A DNA stretch of 64,000 bases from the NCBI RefSeq assembly GCF_003058055.1, contig NZ_QBTZ01000001.1, positions 126,501 through 190,500 on the forward strand, given 5' to 3'. Below the pieces are notes generated by a model. It worked only from the letters and a program-made list of their open reading frames with translations. It was not told the DNA's origin and did not search any database. The DNA comes from Acidovorax sp. 107 (GTDB taxonomy: Bacteria > Pseudomonadota > Gammaproteobacteria > Burkholderiales > Burkholderiaceae_C). Shown in pieces: positions 34,572 through 44,086 of this stretch. Position 1 is the stretch's first letter. The number at the start of each line of letters is the position of its first letter. The translations under genes and the position numbers were made by a program.

Positions 34572-35012
34572 TCAAGGGCGGGCCTCTGGCGCTGGCGGTG
34601 CCGTGGGAACTGCGGGTGTGGCCGCCGCTTGTGCTGCAGCACGCTGGCGATCACGCTCGGCTCGGTATTTGGCGGCGAAGGCGCGCACTTCTGCATACGA
34701 CACAAAGCCATCGCCGTCAGTATCGGCCTCGTCGAAGGCCGCCGCCAGGCGCGGAAACAGTTTCACTTCTGAGCGGCTGAGCTTGCCGTCGCCGTTGAAG
34801 TCCAGCATCTTGAATTCACGCTGGGCCTTTAGTTCGCCCGGGCTCACCGCCGCCGGCTCTGTGGCGGCATGGGTCTCCGCCTGAGCGGCAGAAGCGGGCA
34901 CGGGTGAAGGCGAGGGTGTTTGTGCCATGGCTGCACAGGCTGCCAACAGGGCCACCGTCGCCAGGACGGATCGTTGCAGCCCCATGGATGCCCGGTGAGT
35001 GCGAATACGCAA
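34572..35012 (-). CDS. Exported EF-hand protein
   Basis: A 146-residue protein with a signal peptide (MGLQRSVLATVALLAACAAM then AQ) and two EF-hand loops, DFNGDGKLSRSE and DTDGDGFVSYAE, with Asp at positions 1, 3/5 and Glu at 12: calcium binding is likely, in the periplasm. An Ala/Pro-rich tail follows. The TTG at 35012 has AAGGAG 6-7 nt upstream, better than the ATGs at 34985 (signal-peptide Met) or 35042. Confidence 0.75.
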   Translation of the reverse strand: MRIRTHRASMGLQRSVLATVALLAACAAMAQTPSPSPVPASAAQAETHAATEPAAVSPGELKAQREFKMLDFNGDGKLSRSEVKLFPRLAAAFDEADTDGDGFVSYAEVRAFAAKYRAERDRQRAAAQAAATPAVPTAPPAPEARP

Positions 35013-35196
35013 GGGGTTCTCCTTCGAAGTCTCAGCGTCCATGGTGGCACATGAGGGGCGATGGCGGCGGTTTGCAACTGGGGCTTTGCAGGGTTTCACC
35101 ACGCGTTGCAAGACTTTGCAGAACTTTTCGCAGGGCATGGGCGCCGCATAGCAGCGGCTGCCACTGCAACCCACCCCGTAGCGGGGACTTCAGCGG

Positions 35197-36123
35197 TCAG
35201 GCCCCCGCGACCCGCACCGGATTGGAGATGCCGCTGTTCACATGGCCCGCAGGCACGTGGCGTGCTGCCGAGGTGACGTGGCCGGTCTGGTCGTCAAAGA
35301 AGAAATCGGGCTCGAACTCGCGCAGAAACTCACCCTTGGGCAGGCCACCCAGGAACATCGCCTCGTCCACCGCAATCTTCCAGTCCATCAGCGTGCGGAT
35401 GGCGCGCTCGTGCGCGGGGGCGCTGCGGGCAGTGACGAGCGCGGTGCGGATGCGCATGCCGGTGCCACCGGCTTCGCCCGCCGACTGCAGGCGATGCAAG
35501 GCGGCCAGCAGGGGTTTGAACGGGCCGTCGGGCAGGGGCTGCTCGGCCTTGTCGGTCTCATGCTGCTGGAAGGCGGCCAGCCCTTCCGCCTGGTACACGC
35601 GCTCGGCTTCATCGGAGAACAGCACCGCGTCGCCGTCAAAGGCAATCCGCACTTCGTGGGGGTTGGAGTCGCCGGCCTGCACCGACTCCGTCACCACGCG
35701 CGCTGCGGGGTAGCCCAGGTGCAGGGCCTCGCGCACATCGGCCTCGTTGGCGGACAGGAACAGGTGCGCGCCCAGCGGCCGCAGGTAGCGAAACGGGTCG
35801 CGCCCCTGGGTGAACACACCGCGCTGGATGGTCGGCAGCCCATGGGCATGGCAGGAGCGGAACACACGCATGCCGCTCACCGGGTCATTGCGCGACAGCA
35901 GCACCACCTCCACGCGCTGGTGCTCGGAGGTGTTGAACGCGAGCAGCTTGCGCACCAGCGAAAACGCCACGCCCGGCGCTGCGGGCACGTCGAGCCGCTG
36001 GCGCTGCAAGTCCACATAGGCGCGGTCGTTGTCGTGCTCGAAGACGCGGTTCTCTTCCTCAAAATTGAACAGCGCGCGCGAGGAGATGGCGACTACCAGC
36101 TTGTCGTCGAGCGTTACAGCCAT
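35197..36123 (-). CDS. Cytosolic 5'-nucleotidase family protein
   Basis: A 308-residue protein of the 5-nucleotidase family (NT5C1-like). Conserved stretches: LVVAISSRALFNFEEENRVF, VVLLSRNDPVSGMRVF, HLFLSANEADVREAL, RIAFDGDAVLFSDEAERV (HAD-type Asp) and FFFDDQTGH. It dephosphorylates nucleoside monophosphates in the cytoplasm. It starts 4 nt after gspF on the same strand, so the two are co-transcribed though unrelated in function. Confidence 0.87.
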   Translation of the reverse strand: MAVTLDDKLVVAISSRALFNFEEENRVFEHDNDRAYVDLQRQRLDVPAAPGVAFSLVRKLLAFNTSEHQRVEVVLLSRNDPVSGMRVFRSCHAHGLPTIQRGVFTQGRDPFRYLRPLGAHLFLSANEADVREALHLGYPAARVVTESVQAGDSNPHEVRIAFDGDAVLFSDEAERVYQAEGLAAFQQHETDKAEQPLPDGPFKPLLAALHRLQSAGEAGGTGMRIRTALVTARSAPAHERAIRTLMDWKIAVDEAMFLGGLPKGEFLREFEPDFFFDDQTGHVTSAARHVPAGHVNSGISNPVRVAGA

Positions 36124-36127
36124 AAAG

Positions 36128-37360
36128 TCACTTCACAAACTGGTTGAGCTGGATGATCGGTAGCAGCACGGCCAGCACGATCAGCATCACGATCAGGCCC
36201 ATGCCCACGATGAGCAGGGGTTCCAGGATGGTGGCCAGCGCCATGGCGCGGCGCTGCACCTCGGCCGAGAGCTGGCGCGCCGCACGCTGCAGCATCACCG
36301 GCAGTTGCCCGGTCTGCTCGCCCAGGCGCGCAAACATCGACAGCAGGCCCGGAAAGCGCTTTTTCTGTGCCAGGGCCGATGCCAGCGGAGCACCTTCGCG
36401 CACCAGCACCAGCGCGTCGAGCGCGTCGGCACGCAGCGCGCGGTTGTTCAGCGTTTCGGCGGCGGCCTGCAAGGCCTTCAGGATCGGCACCCCGGCGCCA
36501 GCCAGCATGGCCAGCGTGCCGGCAAACCGTGCTGCGTTGTAACCGCGCGCCAGCTTGCCCACCAGGGGCAGATTGAGCCAGGCGGCATCGAATTTCTCGC
36601 GAATATGGTCGATAGTGAGCGCCCATCTTGTTCCAATTGCTATCAAAATGAAAGCGATCAGCATCACCCAACCATAGCTGCGCACAAAGGCGCTGAGGCC
36701 CAGCATGGCCACCGTCAGGAACGGCAGCGCACGCTTGGTGCCTGCAAACACGCTGGCCACCTGCGGCACCACATAGCCCACCAGGAACAGCACGATCACG
36801 ATGGCCACCAGGGTCACGATGGCCGGGTACAGCGCGGCGCCCACCAGCTTGGCCTTGAGCGCCTGGCGCTCTTCCAGGTCGTCGGCCAGGCGCTCCAGCA
36901 CCAGGCCCAGGTTGCCGCTGTGCTCGCCCGCACCGATCACGGCGCAGTAGATGTCAGAGAACTCGCGCGGGTGCTGCGACAGCGCGCGGGCAAAGGTGGC
37001 GCCCGCGTTGACCTCGGCGCGCAGCGCGGCGACCAGGTGGCGCTGGCGCTCATCATCGGCTTCTTCGGACAGCGCGGTGAGCGCGCGCTCCAGCGGCAGG
37101 CCCGACGACACCAGCCCGGCGATCTGCCGGGTCCAGATGGCCAGCCCGGTCGCACTGAATACCGGCCGCGTGAACAGGCGCTGGCCCAGGCTGGCGGACC
37201 GGCCGTCCAGCGACTGGCCCGTTTGCACCATCTCCACCGCCAGCGGCACCAGCGCCTGGGCCCGCAGCAGGCTGCGTGCGGCCTTGGCGGTGTCGGCCTC
37301 CAGGAGGCCTTTGCGGGTCTGGCCTTGGGCGTCCAGGGCTTCAAAGGAAAAAGCAGGCAT
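36128..37360 (-). CDS. gspF: Type II secretion inner-membrane platform protein GspF
   Basis: A 410-residue GspF/PilC-type platform protein: MPAFSFEALDAQGQTRKG at the start, two repeated cytoplasmic helical domains (VFSATGLAIWTRQIAGLVSS and NAARFAGTLAMLAGAGVPIL, both with the GAGEHSG/RLGEQTGQL helix), and three membrane spans. It interacts with GspE and GspL. No other gsp gene is in the window; it stands alone upstream of the nucleotidase gene. A degenerate dispersed repeat appears to lie within it at 36605-36655, coding for part of the second membrane span (FILIAIGTRWALTID). Confidence 0.9.
   Translation of the reverse strand: MPAFSFEALDAQGQTRKGLLEADTAKAARSLLRAQALVPLAVEMVQTGQSLDGRSASLGQRLFTRPVFSATGLAIWTRQIAGLVSSGLPLERALTALSEEADDERQRHLVAALRAEVNAGATFARALSQHPREFSDIYCAVIGAGEHSGNLGLVLERLADDLEERQALKAKLVGAALYPAIVTLVAIVIVLFLVGYVVPQVASVFAGTKRALPFLTVAMLGLSAFVRSYGWVMLIAFILIAIGTRWALTIDHIREKFDAAWLNLPLVGKLARGYNAARFAGTLAMLAGAGVPILKALQAAAETLNNRALRADALDALVLVREGAPLASALAQKKRFPGLLSMFARLGEQTGQLPVMLQRAARQLSAEVQRRAMALATILEPLLIVGMGLIVMLIVLAVLLPIIQLNQFVK
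36605..36655. repeat. Possible dispersed repeat within gspF
   Basis: TGGTCGATAG, AGCGCCCATCTTG and the tail GCTATCAAAATGAAAGCG follow the order of the repeat family (compare GGTCGATAGCGC in the aroE copy). More degenerate than the aroE and rnb copies. Confidence 0.45.
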
Positions 37361-37601
37361 GCAGATGCGGGCGTGGGTGATGGGGCGTCAGTTTGGAAAT
37401 CAGGCGGTCCAACAACGGACAGACATCCGCCGCGGGCCCCGCAGCCCCTGATGGTAGCCGCTACCCAAGGCCAAGCGCTGCCCGCCTGCACCCTTGCCTG
37501 GGGCATGACGCAGGTCAAGGTGCTGACGCACTGCGCGCGCAGAATAAAAAGTGATCTGTGGCATCGGGTTGCAGGCGTTTTGAACGAACAAGGGGTCTTT
37601 C

Positions 37602-38351
37602 ATGCTGAAGAACAAGGTGGCATTGGTAACGGGCGCGTCGTCGGGCATCGGGCGCGCCATTGCGCTGGTGTGGGCGAGCGAAGGTGCCAAGGTGGTGGTG
37701 TCCGACGTGAATGTGCAGGCAGGCGAGGAAACCGCCGCGCTGGTGCGCGCGGCCGGGGGCGATGCGATCTTTGTGGCGGCTGATGTGGGCAAGCCCGGGG
37801 ACTGCGAGGCGCTGGTGCAGCGCACCGTCGCCCACTACGGCCGCCTGGACGTGGCCTGCAACAACGCGGGCATCGGTGGCCCGCAGGCGCCGACGGCCGA
37901 CTACCCGCTGGACGGCTGGGCGCAGGTCATCAACATCAACCTGTCGGGCGTGTTCTACGGCATGAAGTACCAGATCGCCGCGATGCTGAAGAACGGAGGG
38001 GGCTCCATCGTCAACATGGCATCAATCCTCGGCGTTGTAGGGTTCGCCACGTCGCCTGCCTACTCCGCCGCGAAACACGGTGTGCTGGGCCTCACCAAGG
38101 CGGCGGCGTTGGAATACAGCGCCCAGGGTGTCCGCATCAACGCCGTGGGGCCCGCCTTCATCCATACGCCCATGATCAGTGGGCTGGAGCAGGACGCCGG
38201 CATCAACGCCATGCTGGTCAGCGCCCACCCCATCGGCCGCCTGGGGCAGCCCGAGGAGGTGGCCGAGCTGGTGGCCTGGCTAGCGTCCAGCAAGGCGTCG
38301 TTCGTGACCGGGGCGTATTACCTGGTGGATGGCGGTTATCTCGCGCGCTGA
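37602..38351 (+). CDS. SDR-family NAD(P)-dependent oxidoreductase
   Basis: A 249-residue classical short-chain dehydrogenase: TGASSGIG cofactor motif (10-17), NNAG, catalytic Ser in NMASILG, YxxxK in YSAAKHG, and a C-terminal GAYYLVDGGYLAR. ASDVN-like acidic residue after beta-2 (VVSDVNV) favours NAD(H). Similar to glucose 1-dehydrogenase/FabG-like enzymes; substrate unknown. Monocistronic; converges with the LLM gene 15 nt on. Confidence 0.87.
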   Translation: MLKNKVALVTGASSGIGRAIALVWASEGAKVVVSDVNVQAGEETAALVRAAGGDAIFVAADVGKPGDCEALVQRTVAHYGRLDVACNNAGIGGPQAPTADYPLDGWAQVININLSGVFYGMKYQIAAMLKNGGGSIVNMASILGVVGFATSPAYSAAKHGVLGLTKAAALEYSAQGVRINAVGPAFIHTPMISGLEQDAGINAMLVSAHPIGRLGQPEEVAELVAWLASSKASFVTGAYYLVDGGYLAR

Positions 38352-38366
38352 AGCGCGAACAGGCGT

Positions 38367-39395
38367 TCAGGCCGGCGTGGCGGCCTGGCCGAGCGTGGCG
38401 TGCGCCCGGGCCGCGATGTCCAGCGAGCGCAAGCGCAGCGCAGGGTCGTACACGTCGCTCACCAGCATCAGCTCGTCGGCGCCGGTGGCCTCGCTCAGGC
38501 GCGCCAGCCCCGCACGCACCGTGTCCGGACCGCCGATCACGGCTGCGGCCAGAAAGTCGCCAATCGCTGCACGCTCCTGCGGTTGCAGGCGCGCGGCGTA
38601 GCCTTCGATGGGCGGGAGCAGGCGGCGGCGGTCGCCCGTCAAGATGCCCAGCACCCGCTGGTAGGTGCTGCTGGCCAGATAGTCGGCCTCTTCGTCCGTC
38701 GGGGCAGCGATCAACGGCACGCCAATGGCCACATAGGGCTTGGGCCAAGCGGCCGAGGGACGGTACAGATTGCGGTACAGGTCAATGGCCTGGTGCAGCA
38801 GGCGCGGCGCAAAGTGCGAGGCAAAGGCATACGGCAGGCCCCGCTCGGCCGCCAGTTGGGCAGAAAACAGGCTGGAGCCCAGCAACCAGATCGGCACATT
38901 GGTGCCCGCGCCGGGCATGGCGATCAGGCGCTGGCCGGGTTCGGCAGGGGCCAGCAGGCGCTGCAGCTCGGCCACGTCGCGCGGAAAGTCTTCTTCGGTC
39001 TCCACCCGGTTGCGGCGCAGCGCACGCATGGTGGTGGGGTCGGTGCCCGGCGCACGGCCCAGCCCCAGGTCGATGCGGCCGGGGTACAGCTCGGCCAGCG
39101 TGCCAAAGGCCTCGGCCACTACCAGCGGGGCGTGATTGGGCAGCATCACGCCGCCCGACCCTACGCGGATGCGCGAGGTGCCGCCGGCAATATGGCCCAC
39201 CAGCACGGCGGTGGCGGAACTGGCAATGCCCGCCATGTTGTGGTGCTCGGCCAGCCAGTAGCGGGCAAAGCCCAATTTTTCGGCATGCTGGGCAGTGCGC
39301 AGCGCAATCTGCAGCGCGTCGGCCACGGTGCCGCCTTCGCGGACGGCAACCAGGTCAAGCATGGACAGGGCGGGGCGGCGGGGAATAGAGGTCAT
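38367..39395 (-). CDS. LLM-class flavin-dependent oxidoreductase (YhbW-like)
   Basis: A 342-residue luciferase-like monooxygenase family protein. Typical segments: [54 protein letters not shown] and [11 protein letters not shown]. It matches the MsnO8/YhbW branch. Reduced flavin is presumably supplied by another enzyme; substrate unknown. No linked genes on the same strand. Confidence 0.87.
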   Translation of the reverse strand: MTSIPRRPALSMLDLVAVREGGTVADALQIALRTAQHAEKLGFARYWLAEHHNMAGIASSATAVLVGHIAGGTSRIRVGSGGVMLPNHAPLVVAEAFGTLAELYPGRIDLGLGRAPGTDPTTMRALRRNRVETEEDFPRDVAELQRLLAPAEPGQRLIAMPGAGTNVPIWLLGSSLFSAQLAAERGLPYAFASHFAPRLLHQAIDLYRNLYRPSAAWPKPYVAIGVPLIAAPTDEEADYLASSTYQRVLGILTGDRRRLLPPIEGYAARLQPQERAAIGDFLAAAVIGGPDTVRAGLARLSEATGADELMLVSDVYDPALRLRSLDIAARAHATLGQAATPA

Positions 39396-39599
39396 CCCCG
39401 GATTGTCCGGCGCGCGCGGCTTTTGCGCAGGCGGTGGGCGTAGAGCTGGCAGTGGCAGCAGGGTTGCCTGCGCCGATTTTTACCAGAGGGTCATTTTTTG
39501 GTAGCCAAAACGGCGGAGGCACCACAGAATGTTTCAAGACATTTCCGCGCTGGCTGCCATCTTGCGCTGCGCGGGCCAGTCGCGCAAAAGGGATGACGC

Positions 39600-40085
39600 A
39601 TGGGTTTTTTCAGCCGCTTGTTCAAGATCCGGGAGCAGGACCCCACCAGCCCCGAGACCACCTGGGCCATGGAAGACAACGGCAGCGAACTGGTGCTGGA
39701 CGCTGAGTACGCGGCCACGCTCATGACCGAGATCGACATCGATGCCGCCATCGCCAGCCACGAGCGCTGGCGCCTGCAGCTGCAGGACATGGTCAACGGC
39801 CGCTCCGACGAGGTCATGCGGCCTGAGCGCATCTGCCAGGACGACCGCTGCGACCTGGGCCGCTGGCTCTACGGCACAGGCCGGGTGCGTCTGGGGCATT
39901 ACCCCGCGTTCGACATGCTGGTGGCGCGGCACAAATACTTTCACCAGCAGGCGGCCGATGTGGTGACGGCCTTCCAGTCGGGCGACCAGCCCAAGGCGGC
40001 GCAGCTGCTCAACGGCAGCTGCCGCCACGCGTCCAACCAGGTGCTGTTGCTGCTCAAGGAGCTCAAGCGCGGATTGGGGCGGTAA
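39600..40085 (+). CDS. CZB-domain (chemoreceptor zinc-binding) protein
   Basis: A 161-residue soluble protein whose residues about 48-150 form a CZB domain: His in IASHERWRLQL, Cys in CDLGRWLYG, and two His in ARHKYFHQQA make the zinc site. CZB domains sense zinc or oxidants such as hypochlorous acid, usually inside chemoreceptors or diguanylate cyclases; here it stands alone without a signalling domain. The first 45 residues are not recognised. Confidence 0.85.
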   Translation: MGFFSRLFKIREQDPTSPETTWAMEDNGSELVLDAEYAATLMTEIDIDAAIASHERWRLQLQDMVNGRSDEVMRPERICQDDRCDLGRWLYGTGRVRLGHYPAFDMLVARHKYFHQQAADVVTAFQSGDQPKAAQLLNGSCRHASNQVLLLLKELKRGLGR

Positions 40086-40157
40086 GCCCTGCAGATGCTG
40101 GAGACGCCGCCCTCAGAGCGTAACCACGTTCTAGCGGCCCGGCCCGTGGCCTACCGC

Positions 40158-40583
40158 TTACCGTCCGCCGGGCGGCTCCGTGGCGGGCGGGGGGACAGCC
40201 AATTGCCACCCGAATTCGGTAGCTACATCCATGCGGTGTTGTCCATCCAGCGTGTAGTGGATCTGCGTACCCATGGGTGCGTCCAGTTCGGGGAGCAAGG
40301 CGTGCAGCGCTACCCGAGCATGGTCCAGTACCGGGGCGGTGATGTCGATGCGGATGAATTCCGCGATGCGCTTGCCATCCGTGCGCGCCGCGCCCAGCGA
40401 GTCGCCCCAGCCGATCACCATGCCGACTCCCCGGGCGCGCAGAGCCTGGTCAATCCGGTCTTCGCGCTGGTGCAGCGGGTCCACGGTGTGCCGGGTGAGC
40501 GGGATTTTCACGAACAGGAATGCCGGCCGATCATCGGGCGTGGAGAGCACGGCTGGGGTGGGAGGAGGGGCGGAGGCGCTCAT
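40158..40583 (-). CDS. Conserved hypothetical protein
   Basis: A 141-residue cytoplasmic protein: Pro/Ala-rich start, then PAFLFVKIPLTRHTVDPLHQ, ARGVGMVIGWGDSLG and a C-terminal TQIHYTLDGQHRMDVATEFG. The fold looks alpha/beta; no family named. ATG at 40583; an extension to 40655 overlaps ruvC and is rejected. It follows ruvC by 40 nt and may be co-transcribed. Confidence 0.65.
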   Translation of the reverse strand: MSASAPPPTPAVLSTPDDRPAFLFVKIPLTRHTVDPLHQREDRIDQALRARGVGMVIGWGDSLGAARTDGKRIAEFIRIDITAPVLDHARVALHALLPELDAPMGTQIHYTLDGQHRMDVATEFGWQLAVPPPATEPPGGR

Positions 40584-40623
40584 GGCCGGCTGAGGTGGGT
40601 TCGTGGGGCGCGCAGAGGGTCGC

Positions 40624-41172
40624 TCAATAGCTGCGCCCATCCTTGTACATGGCATGCTGGCGGCGGTTCAGGGTAGCAGCTTCGCCCAAGCGGCCCATGG
40701 CCGCCCCGGCATGCGCATGGGTGATGGCCATGCCCAGGCCGTCGGCCGCATCCGTGCCCGGCAGGCCCGGCAGCTGCAGCAGGCGCCGCACCATCTCCTG
40801 CACCTGGCTTTTGGCAGCGCGGCCGTGGCCGACTACGGCCTTTTTCATCTGCAGCGCGGTGTATTCGGCCACGGGCAGGTTGCTGGCCACCAGGGCGGTG
40901 ATGGCGGCGCCGCGTGCCTGGCCCAGCAGCAGGGTGGACTGGGGGTTGACGTTGACGAACACGATTTCGACCGAGGCCACATCGGGTTGGTAGCGGGCTG
41001 CGACCTCGGTGATGCCGTCGAACAGGATCTTCAGGCGCCCGGGCAAGTCGCCCAGCGCGAGGGTGGTGGTGCGGATGGTGCCGCTGGCCACGTAGCTGAG
41101 TTGGTGGCCGTCCATGTCCACCACGCCGAAGCCGGTGGTCTGCAGGCCGGGGTCAATACCAAGGATGCGCAT
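40624..41172 (-). CDS. ruvC: Holliday junction resolvase RuvC
   Basis: A 182-residue crossover junction endonuclease. [19 protein letters not shown] supplies the first catalytic Asp; Glu in [16 protein letters not shown], and the C-terminal [12 protein letters not shown] the remaining acidic residues. Acts with RuvAB to resolve Holliday junctions. ruvA and ruvB are not adjacent in the window. Its start is preceded by a dispersed repeat that separates it from cdsA. Confidence 0.95.
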   Translation of the reverse strand: MRILGIDPGLQTTGFGVVDMDGHQLSYVASGTIRTTTLALGDLPGRLKILFDGITEVAARYQPDVASVEIVFVNVNPQSTLLLGQARGAAITALVASNLPVAEYTALQMKKAVVGHGRAAKSQVQEMVRRLLQLPGLPGTDAADGLGMAITHAHAGAAMGRLGEAATLNRRQHAMYKDGRSY

Positions 41173-41173
41173 T

Positions 41174-41231
41174 TGCTCTCGTTTTTATAGCTATTGGGGC
41201 AATGGGGATTAGCGCTATCGGCCGATTTTCT
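41174..41231. repeat. Dispersed repeat, copy 4 (between cdsA-like gene and ruvC)
   Basis: Reverse orientation: GTTTTTATAGCTATTGGGGC, GGATTAGCGCTATCGGCCGA, TTTTCTACAAA. It begins 1 nt upstream of the ruvC start and its edge supplies the TAG stop codon of the cytidylyltransferase gene (41230-41232). Confidence 0.8.
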
Positions 41232-42222
41232 ACAAACCGAAGTACCAGCGTGCCGAATGGAAGAACACGGGCGCTGCAAAACACAGGGCATCCACGCGGT
41301 CGAGCAGGCCACCCGCACCCGTGACGGACATGCCCTGCATGCCCCAGCTGGTGATGCCGCGGTCGCGTTTCAACGCCTTCATCACCAGGTGCCCCAAGCT
41401 GCCCGCCACGCAGGCCAGCAGGGCCATGCCGAGCGCCTGGCCGGGCTTGAAGGGGGTGATGAAGGTGAGCAGCCCGCCCGCGAGGCCGCCGGCGGCCACG
41501 CCGGCCAGCCAGCTCGTCCACTGAAAGCTCTGGCTCACCTGCGGTGCCGCCGGCTTGTGCGGAAAGCGTCGCCCCAGCAGGTGCTGCACCAGCATGCACG
41601 TCTGCACCACAAACACCAGGAAGAACACCAGAAACGCGCCCTTGTCACGGTAGCCCGGAAAGTCCAGCAGCAGCAGCGCGGGAACGTGGCTCATGCCGTA
41701 CACGCAGACCATGATGCCCCACTGCAGCTTGGCATTGCGCTCCAGAAACCGCTGCGGGTCGTTGGCCAGGGCACTGACCACCGGCAGCGCCAGGAACACA
41801 TACACGGGGATGAACACCGTGAACAGGTCGAAGTGCTTGCTGCCCACCAGCCAGAACTGCAGGGGCAGCACCACAAAGAACGCCAGCACCAGGCTGCGGT
41901 GGTCGCCCCGGCGCGTGGGTGACAAAGTGATGAACTCGCGCAGCGCAAAAAAGCCCACGATGGCAAACAGCACGGTGGCCACCGTCTCGCCCAGCACCCA
42001 ACCCACCCAGAACACGGTGGCCATGACCCAGGAGGTCTTGAGCAGCCCCCAGAACCGCTTGGCCTCCAGGGCCTGGGCTTCGGCTTCGGGGTCGTCGCTG
42101 GCGTGCTCGCGCAGATTGCGCACAAAGGCCCACACCGTGACGATGGACAGGATGCCGAACACGACCAGGAACAAGGCCCCGATCTGCTGGGTGGCGGTGA
42201 GGTTGCGCAGAAATTGGTTCAT
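41230..42222 (-). CDS. cdsA: Phosphatidate cytidylyltransferase
   Basis: A 330-residue integral membrane enzyme making CDP-diacylglycerol from CTP and phosphatidic acid. Eight or so hydrophobic segments; the family signature is at the C-terminus (GSLGHLVMKALKRDRGITSW, then TGAGGLLDRVDALCFAAPVF). It lies 60 nt after plsC on the same strand: consecutive enzymes of phospholipid synthesis in one transcript. Confidence 0.9.
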   Translation of the reverse strand: MNQFLRNLTATQQIGALFLVVFGILSIVTVWAFVRNLREHASDDPEAEAQALEAKRFWGLLKTSWVMATVFWVGWVLGETVATVLFAIVGFFALREFITLSPTRRGDHRSLVLAFFVVLPLQFWLVGSKHFDLFTVFIPVYVFLALPVVSALANDPQRFLERNAKLQWGIMVCVYGMSHVPALLLLDFPGYRDKGAFLVFFLVFVVQTCMLVQHLLGRRFPHKPAAPQVSQSFQWTSWLAGVAAGGLAGGLLTFITPFKPGQALGMALLACVAGSLGHLVMKALKRDRGITSWGMQGMSVTGAGGLLDRVDALCFAAPVFFHSARWYFGL

Positions 42223-42282
42223 GTCAGCGCGCTCCCGCGAGAGCGGCGTTAGGCAAGGGCAGGGGCTTCGGACGGGTCATGG

Positions 42283-43044
42283 TCAGACTTCCCGCAGCGC
42301 AATCACGGCGCGGCGCGCGCGGTCCAGGAAGGGCCGGCGCTCTTCACCCGCTTCGAGCTGGATGGGCGTGCCAAAGGTCACCGAGCACAGGATGGGCACG
42401 GGCACCACTTCGCCCTTGGGCATCACGCGCTGCACGTTGTTGATCCAGGCGGGCACCAGCACCACCTGCGGAAACATCTGGGCCAGCTTGAACAGGCCGG
42501 ATTTGAATGCCTGGGGCTCGTCGCCATGGCCGCGCGTGCCCTCTGGAAAGATCACGATGGAGTCGCCACTCTCCAGCGCGCGCACCAGCGGGGCCAGCGG
42601 GTCGGATTCGGGCAGGGCAGCGCGCAGCTCCTCAGGCGTGGGCGCGCGCGGCGGGACTTCGGGTGAGGGGTCGGGGCCACCGGCGGCCGCAGTGTCTGCA
42701 TCGGCTGCTGGGGCCTGAGCTACGGTGGGATCGGCGGCCGCGGGCGCTGCGGGCCGCGCTGGCGTGGCCTGTCGGTCCACATACACGGCGTTGAACACGG
42801 CCGTGGTGATCCACTGCCGGAACGGCGTCTTGGTCCAGTAGTCCTTGGCGGCGATGGGCCGCGTGATGCTGCGCAGCTCCTCGGGCAGCGCGGCCCAGAT
42901 CAGCACCATGTCGGCATGGCTCTGGTGGTTGGCGAAATAGATGCGCTGCTCGGCCTTGGGCGGGCAGCCGTACCAGCGGGCCTGGGAGCCGGTGAGAAAC
43001 CGCACGATTCCCAGCAGGAGGAGACTCATCAACTTGGCAAGCAT
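42283..43044 (-). CDS. plsC: 1-acyl-sn-glycerol-3-phosphate acyltransferase with Pro/Ala-rich insert
   Basis: A 253-residue acyltransferase forming phosphatidic acid. Motifs: FANHQSHADMVLIW (HX4D), KTPFRQWITTAVFNAVYVDR, and VIFPEGTRGHGDEP. An insert of about 55 residues rich in Ala and Pro (from ATPARPAAP to PPRAPTPEEL) separates the second motif from FPEGTR; it is likely a disordered loop. A single N-terminal membrane segment is present. First gene of the plsC-cdsA transcript. Confidence 0.9.
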   Translation of the reverse strand: MLAKLMSLLLLGIVRFLTGSQARWYGCPPKAEQRIYFANHQSHADMVLIWAALPEELRSITRPIAAKDYWTKTPFRQWITTAVFNAVYVDRQATPARPAAPAAADPTVAQAPAADADTAAAGGPDPSPEVPPRAPTPEELRAALPESDPLAPLVRALESGDSIVIFPEGTRGHGDEPQAFKSGLFKLAQMFPQVVLVPAWINNVQRVMPKGEVVPVPILCSVTFGTPIQLEAGEERRPFLDRARRAVIALREV

Positions 43045-43098
43045 GGCGGGGATGATACGGGCGCTGGGCCCGCATGCCCGGCAAGGGCCGGTGCGGCG

Positions 43099-44010
43099 CT
43101 ACACCCAGATGCGATACGCCCAGAACGCCTCGTCGCCATAGATACCGTTGTACAGCGCTTGTGGCGCGTACCCGGTGATGCGGCGCGTGACGCGGCACAG
43201 GTGCGACTGGTCCGAGAACCCCGCGCCCGCCGCGACATCGGCCCATTGGACCGAGCCCTGCGCGGCGTCGACGGCGATGGTGTCAAAGAACGCCTGCTCG
43301 GCCTTGCCAAAGCCGCGCAGCTCACGAAGGGGCAGCCCGGCCCAGCGCTTGATGCGCCGCTCCAGCTGGCGCAGGCTGCGGCCAGGGGCGGACAGGGCGG
43401 CGCGCTGTGCGAGGTGTGCGGCCCAGTCGCCGTAGCGCTGTGTGGGCAAGGGTTGTGCGGGGCGGCATGCTTGCCAGCGGGGCTCCAGGAAGTCTTCCAG
43501 GTGCTGCATACGCGTAGCGTTGTCCGGTAGGTTCTGCACCGTCTCGCACAGGGCCAGCCAGTCGGGCGGCAAGACGGACTGCGCGTCCACCATGCGGTCG
43601 GTCAGGGCACCAGGGTCCACGCCGGTGAGTTGGTTCAGCGCGTCGGGCATGAACATCACCATCATGGCGTGCGTGGGGCCTGCGCAGTAGCTGGAGGTGG
43701 GGCGGGTCTGCGGGCCGGCCAGCACCCACCGGCCGGGGTAGGCCTCGCGCGGGCTGTGCTCTGTGGGCATGGTGTCGGGGCGCTCGGCCACCAGGGCCTC
43801 GCCGCGGCCTTCAAACCACCAGCTCAGGCTGCACAGCGGCGAGGCCGGAAAGCGGTTGATGCGCTGTGCATCGCTGAGCGTGTGGCCCACCGTGCTGCGC
43901 GCCATGGCGGCCCGCACGCAGGCAGTGAGGCTGGCGCGCGGCAGCCACAGTTCGCCCGAGGGGATCAACCCGGCGGGGTGCCGGGGGGAGAGGGGGGCCA
44001 AGCTTGCCAT
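43099..44010 (-). CDS. AraC-family transcriptional regulator
   Basis: A 303-residue regulator. The C-terminal region (RSLRQLERRIKRWAGLPLRE, then VQWADVAAGAGFSDQSHLCR and VTRRITGYAPQALY) is the double helix-turn-helix of the AraC family. The N-terminal part (FEGRGEALVAERP) resembles a DUF6597-like cupin sensor. ATG at 44010 gives a normal length; the open frame to 44163 overlaps the P450 start. It diverges from the P450 gene with a 76-bp gap and probably controls it. Confidence 0.88.
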   Translation of the reverse strand: MASLAPLSPRHPAGLIPSGELWLPRASLTACVRAAMARSTVGHTLSDAQRINRFPASPLCSLSWWFEGRGEALVAERPDTMPTEHSPREAYPGRWVLAGPQTRPTSSYCAGPTHAMMVMFMPDALNQLTGVDPGALTDRMVDAQSVLPPDWLALCETVQNLPDNATRMQHLEDFLEPRWQACRPAQPLPTQRYGDWAAHLAQRAALSAPGRSLRQLERRIKRWAGLPLRELRGFGKAEQAFFDTIAVDAAQGSVQWADVAAGAGFSDQSHLCRVTRRITGYAPQALYNGIYGDEAFWAYRIWV

Positions 44011-44086
44011 GGGGCGCGAGTGTAGGCGACGGGGGCTGTCGCAATCGTTCAATACGGCCCGGCTGCTGCGCTGCAGCATGCGTGGC

